In this document: one piece after another, positions 24,448 through 36,348 of the stretch | How the letters are laid out: every line of letters begins with the position of its first letter | Numbering within the stretch: the stretch's first letter is position 1 | Source: Lamellibrachia columna | Taxonomy: Eukaryota > Annelida > Polychaeta > Sabellida > Siboglinidae | Direction of reading: 5' to 3' | NCBI GenBank assembly: GCA_963662155.1 | Contig: OY759261.1 | Coordinates: 33,192,459-33,256,458, forward strand | Length of the DNA stretch: 64,000 nt | Notes under the pieces: model-generated | The model's database searches: none | The model's input: the letters and a program-made list of their open reading frames with translations, nothing else | What the model was told of the DNA's origin: nothing | Position numbers and translations under genes: made by a program

Positions 24448-24824
24448 ATCTGATAATTTTTTAAAGCAAAGTTGTTGTTTTCCATATAATATTCCCAACA
24501 CTGATGTTTATTCTGCTTCTAAATGTAGGACAACAATATAAAACATTGTCTTCCTAACGGACCCTAGTTGAAACGTTTTGGCGACAGATGATTAGCTGAA
24601 CATTCGTCTAAGTGGGTTTCTCTCGACGTGTTATTGATAGCATCCCATGAGAAAGCATTCAGATATATATATATATATATATATATATGACCCTTCATTG
24701 GCATACGACTGTAGGAAAGGTATACATTTCCTTAAAGAACTCGTCTAGACAAAGCCAGTGGTATGTAATAATACTATTTTCGATAAAGAAAAAACGAAGT
24801 GTCGGACCATTTTGGAGAGTGACC
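24448..24824. other. Flank of 32-bp array, with a (TA)n tract
   Basis: (TA)n at about 24662-24689. Partial similarity to 20510-20700. No gene. Confidence 0.5.
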
Positions 24825-24935
24825 CATAGATGAATATTTCCCAAAGCAATCCAATCTCCCCTCTACTGACTGTGTATGGCATTGGTAAAGTGTGCTGATT
24901 GATTGTATAGCTGAATACTTCCCGAGACAGTTGAG
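24825..24935. repeat. Remnant of the ~81-bp minisatellite
   Basis: GATGAATATTTCCCAAAGCA ... CTCCCCTCTACTGACTGTGT ... ATTGTATAGCTGAATACTTC is about 1.3 units of the array at 18085-20375, cut off by a CR1 copy at about 24936. Confidence 0.9.
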
Positions 24936-25975
24936 TCTTGGGAAGTCAGTTCTAGATGGTAAATTTCAGGAGGCTAAATCTGACTATTCAGGGAAGTTAA
25001 TTGTAACTCCAGAAATGGTAGCTAAGAAAATAAAGTCAATGAAGGAAAATAAATCACCTGGAGTGGATGGAATTCCTCTAAAACTACTAATGGAAACAGT
25101 AGAACAAATCAGTATACCACTTGCAAGAGTGTTCAACTTGTCATTAAAAGCAAACATCATACCATTATTTAAAAAGGGTTCGAAAAATTATAGAATTACA
25201 GACCAGTGAGTTTAACGTCAGTGATTTGTAAATTATTAGAAAGGTTAATTAAACACCATATGGTGGACTTCCTTGCAAAGCATAAATTATTAGATTCATC
25301 TCAACATGGATTCCTAAAAGCGAGGTTATGCTTAATAAATGTGTTATGTTTTTTTGAAGAAATCACTAAGTGGATAGATGAGGGGTTGCCAGTAGATATT
25401 ATCTACTTAGATTTTCAGAAAGCTTTTGACAGAATGCCACATCAAAGATTACTACTTAAATTAAAAGCTCATGGTATCGGGGATGGCTTAATTGACTGGA
25501 TAGAAGACAACGAGTTGTAGTAGATGGAGACGTTTCAAACTAGAAATCAGTTTTGACTGGGGTACAACAAGGATCAATTTTAGGATCTTTATTATTCTTA
25601 ATATATATCAATGACTTGGACGACAATATAACAAGTAACATACTGAAATTTGTGGATCACACAAAAGTTTTTAGAAAGGTTAACACTGATGGTGATAAAC
25701 AACATTTATAAAATGATCTAGACAGATTAGTGAAATTGTCTGGAAAAAGGCAGATGTTATTCAATTTTGGGAAATGTAAATGCCTACATACAGGACATGG
25801 GAATTTGGAGGTAAACTATTATATGGGAGATACATGTTCTAGTTATTACTGTAAAAGAAAATAACAATAAGTGCTGATATGAAAGTTTCATAACTGTGTG
25901 GTATTGCAGCTTCAAAGGGTAATCACATTTTTTTGTTGATTAGGAGGAACATAACATACCAGGAAAAAAGCTCCA
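24936..25975 (+). mobile_element. CR1-type LINE fragment (RT domain), plus strand, dead
   Basis: Runs from K-S-P-G-V-D-G-I-P (about 25057) through H-G-F-L-K-A (about 25305) and V-D-I-I-Y-L-D-F-Q-K-A-F-D-R-M-P-H-Q-R (25390-25450) to L-I-Y-I-N-D-L (about 25598-25618). The active-site block reads F-V-D-H instead of F-A-D-D (about 25650), so it is catalytically dead. A frame break near 25515 and many later stops are present. It truncates the 81-bp array on its left. Confidence 0.9.
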
Positions 25976-26175
25976 TCAGACACATTTTTGGAACGTGCAT
26001 CAAAGCGAGTTTGTCAAATTCGTGCTTAACAACGACGCCCTCGTTTGGTAATTTTATTGTTGTTTACAGTCAATTTTGATTCGGATTTAGACGTGAAAAG
26101 CATCAGTTTTACCCACTGCAATACATTGTTGCTACATTATTGTCCGATGAGAAAAGTTGTGTCAACGAAATGTTC
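25976..26175. other. No recognisable gene
   Basis: Nothing recognised between the CR1 end and the foldback element. Confidence 0.4.
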
Positions 26176-26865
26176 TTTGGAAGACGCCAACCTGAGGGTG
26201 TCACGACACGATCCATTGACAATATGAGTGTTTCTTTGTTTATTTGAGCAGTGTTTTGTTAGTATGAGCAAATTGCTAAGGCTTAATAACATATTTTTGA
26301 AAGAGTTTTGGTATCTTCCGCTTAGGCCTCAAACAACTGACATTTGTTTACCTTCAAAATTGCTGTGTTACAGTTAATACATTTTTAGATCGTGAAGCAA
26401 AATTCATCGAATGACAAAGTAAAATAAAACATCAACTTCAACGTACTATACAGAAATCATCCACTGAACTTACCATTGGCAATCCTGTGAAGTAAATGTA
26501 GTCATTTATGTTAATTTTGCCCACAATAAAACAATTATCCAATCCTGATGGTTACTTTAAAAAAAAAAATTTCCATTAAAAAATTAATCAAAATCATAAT
26601 TTTCAAGATGACCACCAGTTGTTTGGTGAAACGTGACTGGAATGTATTTGTTTCAATTAAAAACTATGAAACCAACACCCGAAAGATAGAAAAACTCTTT
26701 CAAATCTAATAATGTGCTTAGGCCTTCGCAGTATGGTCACACAAAGAAAACATAGCTCAAATAAATAAAGAAACACTCAAACTGTCAATGTACCATGTCG
26801 CTATCATCAACATGTCCAGATTAGCTGTGAAATATGATGCCCTCAGGTGGTCATCTTCCTATTCC
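26176..26865. mobile_element. Long inverted-repeat (foldback) element, ~690 bp
   Basis: The left arm (about 26176-26360) and the reverse complement of the right arm (about 26610-26865) align over most of their length. Shared landmarks are GGAAGA(C/T)G.C.ACCTGAGGG near the ends, ATTGACA..(A/T)TGAGTGTTTCTTT then TTTATTTGAGC, GAAAGAGTTTT and CAGTTGTTTG towards the centre. The spacer is about 250 bp and non-coding. The arms are imperfect (very roughly 75-80% by eye). No terminal TSD is obvious. It would fold into a long hairpin if transcribed. Confidence 0.75.
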
Positions 26866-26936
26866 CCATCTCGTTGACATATTGTTTGTCATTGGACGAT
26901 AATGTAGCAATAATGCATCTCAGGCATCTCTAAAGA

Positions 26937-29900
26937 TCTGATCCATCAGTCGATAACATTTAACAGTTGGAGTTCCGTAGAATGACCTTTATTAAATCCA
27001 AACTAATGTATCTCAGTGACTGACATCCTCTATCTAAGGCTCTGGTCCATGAGTCCATAACATTTAACAGTTGGACTTCCGTAGAATGACCTTTATTAAA
27101 CCCAAACTAATGTATCTCAGTGACTGGCATCCTCTATCTAAGGCTCTAGTCCATGAGTCCATAACATTTAACAGTTGGAGTTCCGTAGAATGACCTTTAT
27201 TAAACCCAAACTAATGTATCTCGGTGACTGGCGTCCTCTATCTAAAGCTCTGGTCCATGAGTCCATAACATTTAACAGTTGGAGTTCCATAGAATGACCT
27301 TTATTAAACCCAAACTAATGTATCTCAGTGACTGGCATCCTCTATCTAAAGCTCTGGTCCATTAGTCCATAACATTTAACAGTTGGAGTTCCATAGAATG
27401 ACCTTTATTAAACTCAAACTAATGTATCTCAATGACTGGCATCCTCTATCTAAAGCTCTGGTCCATGAGTCCATAACATTTAACAGTTGGAGTTCCATAG
27501 AATGACCTTTATTAAACCCAAACTAATGTATCTCAGTGACTGGCATCCTCTATCTAAGGCTCTAGGCCATGAGTCCATAACATTTAACAGTTGGAGTTCC
27601 ATAGAATGACCTTTATTAAACCCAAACTAATGTATCTCAGTGACTGGCATCCTCTATCTAAGGCTCTGGTCCATGAGTCCATAACATTTAACAGTTGGAG
27701 TTCCATAGAATGACCTTTATTAAACCCAAACTAATGTATCTCAGTGACTGGCATCCTCTATCTAAAGCTCTGGTCCATGAGTCCATAACATTTAACAGTT
27801 GGAGTTCCAGAGAATGACCTTTATTAAACCCAAACTAATGTATCTCAGTGACTGGCATCCTCTATATAAGGCTCTGGTCCATGAGTCCATAACATTTAAC
27901 AGTTGGAGTTCCATAGAATGACCTTTATTAAACCCAAACTAATGTATCTCAGTGACTGGCATCCTCTATCTAAAGCTCTGGTCCATGAGTCCATAACATT
28001 TAACAGTTGGAGTTCCGTAGAATGACCTTTATTAAACCCAAACTAATGTATCTCAGTGACTGGCATCCTCTATCTAAAGCTCTGGTCCATGAGTCCATAA
28101 CATTTAACAGTTGGAGTTCCATAGAATGACCTTTATTAAACCCAAACTAATGTATCTCAGTGACTGGCATCCTCTATATAAGGCTCTGGTCCATGAGTCC
28201 ATAACATTTAACAGTTGGAGTTCCATAGAATGACCTTTATTAAACCAAAACTAATGTATCTCAGTGACTGGCATCCTCTATCTAAAGCTCTGGTCCATGA
28301 GTCCATAACATTTAGCAGTTGGAGTTCCATAGAATGAACTTTATTAAACCCAAACTAATGTATCTCAGTGACTGGCATCCTCTATATAAGGCTCTGGTCC
28401 ATGAGTCCATAACATTTAACAGTTGGAGTTCCATAGAATGACCTTTATTAAACCCAAATTAATGTATTTCAGTGACTGGCATCCTCTATCTAAGGCTCTA
28501 GTCCATGAGTCCATAACATTTAACAGTTGGAGTTCCGTAGAATGACCTTTATTAAACCCAAACTAATGTATCTCGGTGACTGGCGTCCTCTATCTAAAGC
28601 TCTGGTCCATGAGTCCATAACATTTAACAGTTGGAGTTCCATAGAATGACCTTTATTAAACCCAAACTAATGTATCTCAGTGACTGGCATCCTCTATCTA
28701 AGGCTCTGGTCCATGAGTCCATAACATTTAACAGTTGGAGTTCCATATAATGACCTTTATTCAACCCAAACTAATGTATCTCAGTGACTGGCATCCTCTA
28801 TCTAAGGCTCTAGTCCATGAGTCCATAACATTTAACTGTTGGAGTTCCATAAAATGACCTTCATTCAACATAAACTAATGTATCTCAGTGACTGGCATCC
28901 TCTATCGAAAACTCTGGTCCATGAGTCCATAACATTTAACAGTTGGAGTTCCATAGAATGACCTTTATTAAACCCAAACTAATGTATCTCAGTGACTGGC
29001 ATCCTCTGTCTAAGGCTCTGGTCCATGAGTCCATAACATTTAACAGTTGGAGTTCCATAGAATGACCTTTATTAAACCCAAACTAATGTATCTCAGTGAC
29101 TGGCATCCTCTATCTAAGGCTCTGGTCCATGAGTCCATAACATTTAACAGTTGGAGTTCCATAGAATGACCTTTATTAAACCCAAACTAATGTATCTCAG
29201 TGACTGGCATCCTCTATCTAAGGCTCTGGTCCATGAGTCCATAACATTTAACTGTTGGAGTTCCATAGAATGACCTTTATTCAACATAAACTAATGTATC
29301 TCAGTGACTGGCATCCTCTATCGAAAGCTCTGGTCCATGAGTCCATAACATTTAACAGTTGGAGTTCCATAGAATGACCTTTATTAAACCCAAACTAATG
29401 TATCTCAGTGACTGGCATCCTCTATCTAAGGCTCTGGTCCATGAGTCCATAACATTTAACAGTTGGAGTTCCATAGAATGACCTTTATTCAACCCAAACT
29501 AATGTATCTCAGTGACTGGCATCCTCTATCTAAGGCTCTAGTCCATGAGTCCATAACATTTAACTGTTGGAGTTCCATAGAATGACCTTTATTCAACATA
29601 AACTAATGTATCTCAGTGACTGGCATCCTCTATCGAAAGCTCTGGTCCATGAGTCCATAACATTTAACAGTTGGAGTTCCATAGAATGACCTTTATTAAG
29701 CCCAAACTAATGTATCTCAGTGACTGGCATCCTCTATCTAAGGCTCTAGTCCATGAGTCCATAACATTTAACAGTTTGAGTTCCATAGAATGACCTTTAT
29801 TCAACCCAAACTAATGTATCTCAGTGACTGGCATCCTCTATCTAAGGCTCTAGTCCATGAGTCCATAACATTTAACAGTTGGAGTTCCATAGAATGACCT

Positions 29901-31172
29901 TTATTAAACCCAAACTAATGTATCTCAGTGACTGGCATCCTCTATATAAAGCTCTGGTCCATGAGTCCATAACATTTAACAGTTGGAGTTCCATAGAATG
30001 ACCTTTATTCAACCCAAACTAATGTATCTCAGTGACTGGCATCCTCTGTCTAAGGCTCTGGTCCATGAGTCCATAACATTTAACAGTTGGAGTTCCTTAG
30101 AATGACCTTTATTAAACCCAAACTAATGTATCTCAGTGACTGGCATCCTCTATCTAAAGCTCTGGTCCATGAGTCCATAACATTTAACAGTTGGAGTTCC
30201 ATAGAATGACCTTTATTAAACCCAACCTAATGTATCTCAGTGACTGGCATCCTCTATCTAAAGCTCTGGTCCATGAGTCCATAACATTTAACAGTTGGAG
30301 TTCCATAGAATGACCTTTATTAAACCCAAACTAATGTATCTCAGTGACTGGCATCCTCTATATAAGGCTCTGGTCCATGAGTCCATAACATTTAACAGTT
30401 GGAGTTCCATAGAATGACCTTTATTAAACCCAAACTAATGTATCTCAGTGATTGGCATCCTCTATCTAAAGCTCTAGTCCACGAGTCCATAACATTTAAC
30501 AGTTGGAGTTCCATAGAATGACCTTTATTAAACCCAAACTAATATATCTCAGTGACTGGCATCCTCTACATAAGGCTCTGGTCCATGAGTCGATAACATT
30601 TAACAGTTGGAGTTCCATAGAATGACCTTTATTAAACGCAAACTAATGTATCTCAGTGACTGGCATCCTCTATATAAGGCTCTGGTCTATGAGTCCATAA
30701 CATTTAACAGTTGGAGTTCCGTAGAATGACCTTTATTAAACCCAAACTAATGTATCTCAGTGACTGGCATCCTCTATCTAAAGCTCTAGTCCACGAGTCC
30801 ATAACATTTAACAGTTGGAGTTCCATAGAATGACCTTTATTCAACCCAAACTAATGTATCTCAGTGACTGGCATCCTCTATCGAAAGCTCTGGTCCATGA
30901 GTCCATAACATTTAACAGTTGGAGTTCCATAGAATGACCTTTATTCAACCCAAACTAATGTATCTCAGTGACTGGCATCCCCTGTCTAAGACTCTGGTCC
31001 ATGAGTCCATAACATTTAACAGTTGGAGTTCCATAAAATGACCTTTATTAAACCCAAACTAATGTATCTCAGTGACTGGCATCCTCTATATAAGGCTCTG
31101 GTCCATGAGTCCATAACATTTAACAGTTGGAGTTCCATATAATGACCTTTATTAAACCCAAACTAATGTATC
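26937..31172. repeat. 104-bp minisatellite, about 40 units, derived from LINE RT sequence
   Basis: Unit: CTCTGGTCCATGAGTCCATA then ACATTTAACAGTTGGAGTTC then CATAGAATGACCTTTATTAA then ACCCAAACTAATGTATCTCA then GTGACTGGCATCCTCTATCTAAAG. TGACTGGC recurs at 104-bp spacing (for example 27121 and 27225). Read on the minus strand one unit encodes F-N-K-G-H-S-M-E-L-Q-L-L-N-V-M-D-S-W-T-R, then A-L-D-R-G. This is the H-G-F-x-K-G-R-S-C...Q-L-L...W-T-x-A-L-D-x-G block of a LINE reverse transcriptase. Units are highly similar, with variants such as ATATAAGG and TCGAAAG shared between nearby groups. Confidence 0.97.
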
Positions 31173-31238
31173 TGGGTCCTGAATGAGTATTTCAGCTCAG
31201 TTTTTACCACAGAAGATATCAGCTCACCTCCAGTTCCA

Positions 31239-32832
31239 TTGACTAAATTTGAGGGCAATAAATCAGAACATTTAGGGCAGTTATTTGTAACTCCTGAAAT
31301 GATAGCAAAGAAAATTAAGAAGATGAAAGATAATAAATCACCTGGAGTTGATGGGATACCACCAAAACTGCTAAAGGAAATTGTTGATCAAATTAGTACA
31401 CCACTTGCAAACTTATTTAACTTGTCACTAGAAGAAGGAATAGTTCCTTCAGAATGGAAAGAAGCAAACATTACGCCGCTATTTAAGAAGGGATCGAGGA
31501 AGAAGCCAGAAAATTACAGACCAGTGAGTTTAACGTCAGTTGTATGTAAATTACTCGAAACATTAATTAGAGACCACATGGTGGAATTCCTCATAAAACA
31601 TAAATTAATAAATACATCTCAACATGGATTCCTAAAAGCAGTCATGTCTAACCAATCTCTTATGTTTTTTAGAAGAAATTACAAAGTGGGTAGATGACGG
31701 GTCACCAGTGGATGTTGTCTACTTAGATTTTCAGAAAGCTTTCGATAAAGTGCCACATCAAAGATTGTTACTTAAACTAAAAGCCCATGGTATAGGCAAT
31801 GATGTAATCAACTGGATAGAAAAGTGGCTTACAAACAGAAGACAGAGAGTAATAGTAGATGGTAAGATTTCAAACTGGAAATCTGTTTTAAGTGATGTAC
31901 CACAGGGATCAGTGTTAGGCCCTATACTGTTTTTAATATATATAAATGATTTGGAGGATGACATATCTAGCAAAGTACTCAAATTTGCAGATGACACAAA
32001 AGTATTCAGAAAGGTTACTAATGATACAGATAAACAAAGTTTACAGGATGATCTAGAAAAATTAGTTAAATGGTCAGAAAAATGGCAAATGTTATTCAAT
32101 TTTGGGAAGTGTAAATGTATACACATAGGACATGGAAATATGGACGAGGAATATAAAATGGGGGATGCTGTACTAGGTAGAACCACACAAGAAAAGGATT
32201 TAGGAGTAACATTTAATGCTGACATGAAAGTTTCAGATCAATGTGGGATTGCTGCTTCGAAAGGAAATCAAATTCTAGGGCTAATTAGGAGAACTATCAC
32301 GTATAAGGAGAAACATCTAATTGTACCCCTGTACAAAGCAATAGTTAGACCACATTTGGAATATTGTATTCAAGCATGGAGGCCATATCGTAAAAAAGAC
32401 ATAGATAAGCTAGAAAGAATACAACGAAGAGCAACTAAACTGATTCCAGAATTAAGAGACCTTAGTTACGAAAGTCGCTTATTACAATGTGGTTTGACAA
32501 CACTAGAGACCAGGAGACTAAGAGGAGACCAAATAGAAGTGTTTAAAATAGTGAACGGTTATGAGGATGTTGATAGGAATATGTTCTTCAAACTTAAAGA
32601 AGGCAGTAGAACCAGAGGTCACAAAGCAGGATTAGTTAAGGAGCAGTGTAGGTTTAAAATAGTGAACGGTTATGAGGATGTTGATAGGAATATGTTCTTC
32701 AAACTTAAAGAAGGCAGTAGAACCAGAGGTCACAAAGCAGGATTAATTAAGGAGCAGTGTAGGTTTAAAATAGTGAACGGTTATGAGGATGTTGATAGGA
32801 ATATGTTCTTCAAACTTAAAGAAGGCAGTTGA
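31239..32832 (+). pseudogene. CR1 ORF2 reverse transcriptase, frameshifted
   Basis: The first frame (31239-31697) encodes RT fingers: K-S-P-G-V-D-G-I-P-P-K-L-L, W-K-E-A-N-I-T-P-L-F-K-K-G and N-Y-R-P-V-S-L-T-S-V. A one-base deletion near 31640 moves the coding sequence to the frame that is open to 32832, with V-D-V-V-Y-L-D-F-Q-K-A-F-D-K-V-P-H-Q-R (catalytic Asp), V-P-Q-G-S-V-L-G-P, L-I-Y-I-N-D-L and the intact active site F-A-D-D at 31984-31995. The C-terminal region (32330-32540) has V-R-P-H-L-E-Y-C-I-Q-A-W-R-P-Y. The endonuclease and ORF1 are missing. The catalytic residues are intact, but the frameshift and 5' loss make it inactive. Confidence 0.92.
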
Positions 32833-32874
32833 ATCAGAGGACACAAAGTAGCATTAGTTAAGGAGCAGTGTAGG
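32542..32874 (+). repeat. 111-bp in-frame tandem triplication in CR1 C-terminus
   Basis: TTTAAAATAGTGAACGGTTA starts at 32542, 32653 and 32764, exactly 111 bp (37 codons) apart. Copies are nearly identical. The third carries a TGA in place of AGA (K-E-G-S-stop). Other CR1 copies here have a single unit. Confidence 0.98.
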
Positions 32875-33117
32875 TTGGACATGAGAAAGTACTCTTTCTC
32901 ACAGAGGGTGATAAATGAATGGAACAAACTGCCAAATGATTGTGTTAATGCTAGTAGTGTGAATATGTTTAAAAATAGAATTGACAGATATCTGATAGGG
33001 GCGGGCTACACATAGATGAGAAAATTGTTGGACTCTCGATAAGCCAATGGCTTCCTTGTCCACTTGCCATCTGGAACTTGTTGTTTGAGATGGCAATCTT
33101 GTTAAATCTTGTTAAAT

Positions 33118-33300
33118 CTCAGTGACTGGCATCCTCTATCTAAAGCTCTGGTCCATGAGTCCATAACATTTAACAATTGGAGTTCCATAGAATGACCTTT
33201 ATTCAACCCAAACTAATGTATCTCAGTGACTGGCATCCTCTATATAAAGCTCTTGTCCATGAGTCCATAACATTTAACAGTTGGAGTTCTGTAAAACAAC
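33118..33300. repeat. Right-hand continuation of the 104-bp array
   Basis: About 1.7 more units after the CR1 insertion, the last one grading without a break into the parent LINE fragment on the minus strand. Confidence 0.95.
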
Positions 33301-33725
33301 CTTTAATAAACACAAACTGTTGCTCATTTTTCTTCATATGACTAACAATATGGTCTTTGACACCGTGCTTGTTTACATTCCTTTTGTAGTTCAGCGACAG
33401 CAAGTTAATTATTAAATAGCCTAGCTAGTAGTTTACATAAATGATTAGATAATTCTTGTAACAACCTAGGGTGAACACCATTTGGTCCTACTCATTTGCG
33501 CACATTAAGATTATCAAGTTTTTCTTAACCATTTCCTCATCAATAGCCAATTCTTCCATGTTGTGACTTAAATCCACTGGTGGAATATAAGGAATGTTAC
33601 TGTCTGGCTCTACAGTAAACACACTTGAAAAAATTGTCAGAAGACGTCACATCACATCCTCTCCACTTATAAAAATTACCACCATATCAGGTTTAGTTCC
33701 AACTACACTGCACATATACTATTAA
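33291..33725 (-). mobile_element. Decayed LINE RT fragment, parent of the 104-bp unit
   Basis: On the minus strand: L-D-N-L-N-V-R-K, stop, V-G-P-N-G-V-H-P-R-L-L-Q-E-L (about 33520-33460, the S-V-G-P-D-G-V-H-P-R motif). Then K-L-L-A-R-L-F-N, a short gap, and Q-F-V-F-I-K-G-C-F-T-E-L-Q-L-L-N-V-M-D-S (33320-33250), which is the last array unit. So the array is an expansion within this element's RT gene. Confidence 0.85.
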
Positions 33726-33841
33726 ATGGTGCACTTGCATATTTATAAAAATGTTGGCAGTAAACAAATTATTCGTGGACTAATAAAATATATAACATGA
33801 TTATAATACTCTGATGCTATACAAATTATATTTCAACCCCT

Positions 33842-34655
33842 GAAAAATATTACGGGAATTTGGATTTTGGGAAATGTAAATGCCTACATACAGGACACGG
33901 GAACTTGGATGTAAATTATAAAATGGGAGATACTGTTCTGGGTACTACTGTAAAAGAAAAGGACTTAGGAGTTACAATAAGTGCTGATATGAAAGTTTCA
34001 GAGCAGTGTGGTATTGCAGCTTCAAAGGGTAATCAAATTCTTTGGTTGAATAGGCGAAATATAATACACAAGGAAAAAAACTAATTATACCTCTGTATAA
34101 AGCAATAGTTAGGCCTCATTTAGAGTACTGCATACAAGTTTGGAGACCATATCGTAAGAAGGATATAGATACACTTGAACGAATACATAGGAGAGCAACT
34201 AAAACGATTCCAGAACTGAGAGACCTTAGCTATGAAGAATGACTGAAAGAATGTGGTTTAACACCTCTAGAGACAAGGTGGTTGATACGCGATTAAATTG
34301 AAGTTTTTAAGATATTGAATGAGTATGAAAATTGTTATAGAAATATTTTTTTCTCGCTCAAGAATGATAATAGAACAAGAGGGCATAAGGTAACATTAGG
34401 AAAAGATCAATGTAGATTGGATATCAGAAAGTAGTCGTTCTCACAGGGGACAATCAATGAATGGAACAAATTATCTACAGATTGTGTAACTGCTAGCAGC
34501 GTGAATATGTTTATAAACAAGGTTGACACATATCTCAGGAGGGCGGATTACGCATATATTAAAAAATTTGGACTGTCGATAGGCCAATGGCTTCCTTGTC
34601 CACTTGCCATCTGGGCCTTTTCCTTGGATGGCAGTGTTGATAAAACTTGTTAAAT
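33842..34655 (+). mobile_element. CR1-type LINE 3' fragment, plus strand
   Basis: Starts within the RT thumb (D-F-G-K-C-K-C-L-H-T-G-H-G-N-L-D-V-N-Y-K-M-G-D-T-V-L) and continues with R-P-H-L-E-Y-C-I-Q-V-W-R-P-Y in another frame, then the 3' end with CTTGTCCACTTGCCATCTGG. Several stops; no active site retained. Confidence 0.9.
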
Positions 34656-34699
34656 TTATATGGTGCATAATCACTGTTTGTCAGGCCATATGCTGGGTC

Positions 34700-34808
34700 A
34701 TAGTTAACGCCCACCCAGCCGCCCGCCCGCCCACCCGCCCGCCCTCCCGCCCGCCCGCTCGCTCACATACACATACGTACGCATGCACACACGCACGCAC
34801 GCACGTGA
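34700..34808. repeat. (CCCG)n-type and (ACGC)n microsatellites
   Basis: A C/G-only run GCCCGCCCGCCC-like (34721-34760) grades into (CACA/ACGC)n to 34805. It is the most GC-rich patch in the window, directly after a CR1 3' end. Confidence 0.95.
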
Positions 34809-34893
34809 TGGTGGTGCCTCTTCTGAGTGTCGAAACTGATTCAGGTCTCTTTGAAACGTGCATCACTGTCGTTGCGGACCTATATGCATTTTG

Positions 34894-34934
34894 TGCTGTT
34901 TTCAGATGATGATTCCCATAATCTGAAAACAGCA
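34894..34934. repeat. Perfect 14-bp inverted repeat (hairpin)
   Basis: TGCTGTTTTCAGAT (34894-34907) and ATCTGAAAACAGCA (34921-34934) are exact reverse complements around a 13-base loop. It lies just upstream of the LINE at 35010-37705 and could belong to its 5' region. Confidence 0.9.
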
Positions 34935-36321
34935 ACAACAAAATTCTCTGATCATCAACCGTATTTTAAAATTATGGATACTACTCTGAAAAACAACATT
35001 CTACAAAATTCATAGAAATTAATATTCAAAACAAAAAGGCAATGTTAAAAGTCAAAGAGGATTTAATCTCTTCTAAAATATATGAGAAACTAGATGTAAG
35101 TCCAACGGCTGACACAAACTGTAACTATAACATTATCCTAGATGAAATCAATCAAGCTAAAATTAAATATATGATGACTAAATTAGTGAAATTTAATAAA
35201 TATAAACATAAAAAGTCTACATGGATAAATCAAGGTTTGCTAGCCTCAATACGACACAGAGATAAACTTTACAAACAAATAAAATTAACAAATCCTGATT
35301 CTCCAGAACATGAAATGTTACTGAGCAATCTAAAACATACAATGTTATATTGAAAGGGAGCTTTCGTATAGCAAAGCAATCATATTTTGAAACATGTTTT
35401 AATCAGTTCAAATTTGACATAAAAAATACTTGGAAAACTATAAATGAAATCCTGTCTAAAAGTAAAACTAACAAATCATTTCCTACATATTTTAAAGAAT
35501 CAAATTCTATTATGACAGATAAATTGGAAATTGCAAATAAATTTAATGCATGTTTTACTAATATAGGGAATCATCTGGCAAACATTATTAAATGTAAAGG
35601 CTTCCATGATCATTCGTATTATCTAAATAAAAAGTAAACTCTGTTTTACATTTTTTTAAATTAAAGAAAATACTGTAAAGAGAATAATAAATAATAATAA
35701 ATAATCTACCCAACAAAAATAGTTATGGATTTGATGGTTTTTCCACCAAACTACTAAAATTAATTGAACCTGCAATAACTAAATCTTTAACATTATTAAC
35801 AAATCAAGTATTAACCACAGGAATATTCCCTGATAAATAAAACATTGCTAAGGTAATTCCAATTTATAAAAAAAGGCGAGCCAACAATATTTTATAATTA
35901 TAGAGCCATATAATCTTCTTCCAGCTATCTCAAAAGTATTGGAAAAAATCATTTTTGATCAATTGTCAACTTATTTGAAAGAATCCAAACTTTTCTTTGA
36001 CCATTAATATGGTTTTCGACCCAAGCATTCAACGGAAAATGCTGCACTGGAATTAATATATAACATTATAGCCCAAATGGATCAGGATGAAATACCCATA
36101 AACATATATTTGGACCTTTCTAAAGCATTCGATACCACTGACCATTTAATTTTAATTGAAAAATTAAAATATTATGGAATAAATGGTACAAATATGAACT
36201 TATTCAGTAGCTACCTAAATAACCGTAAAAACAATATACTGAAATTGATCATATAAAATCAAACATGTTACCAATAACAGCTGGCATACCACCGGGCTCA
36301 ATCCTAGGACCTCTGTTATTT

Positions 36322-36348
36322 ATTATATATATATATATATATATATCA
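36322..36348. repeat. (AT)n tract within RT codons for L-I-Y-I-N-D
   Basis: ATTATTTATTATATATATATATATATATATATCAATGATTTT-type tract replaces the usual ATATATATCAATGAT of this motif; about 12 AT units. Confidence 0.9.

Larger units (their letters stand above)
31173..33117 (+). mobile_element. CR1-type LINE, 5'-truncated, inserted in the 104-bp array
   Basis: The best-preserved LINE copy here. It interrupts a 104-bp unit: AATGTATCT at 31164-31172 resumes as CAGTGACTGGCATCC at 33118. It keeps the RT domain from K-S-P-G-V-D-G-I-P to the C-terminal H-L-E-Y-C-I-Q-A-W-R-P-Y and 3' end. The 3' terminus is a decamer repeat, ATCTTGTTAA twice and then ATCT. No clear target duplication is seen, which is usual for CR1. 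Only a few lesions are present: a one-base frameshift near 31640, a stop in the third 111-bp repeat, and the tandem triplication itself. Confidence 0.93.

Noticed and set aside
21089..24501. Minus-strand frames of up to 478 codons with V-V-V-V-V-T-P-C-T-K-V-W-W-L-L-L repeats
   Set aside because: They arise from a 32-bp tandem repeat free of stops in every frame, have no start context, no domain and no unique ends.
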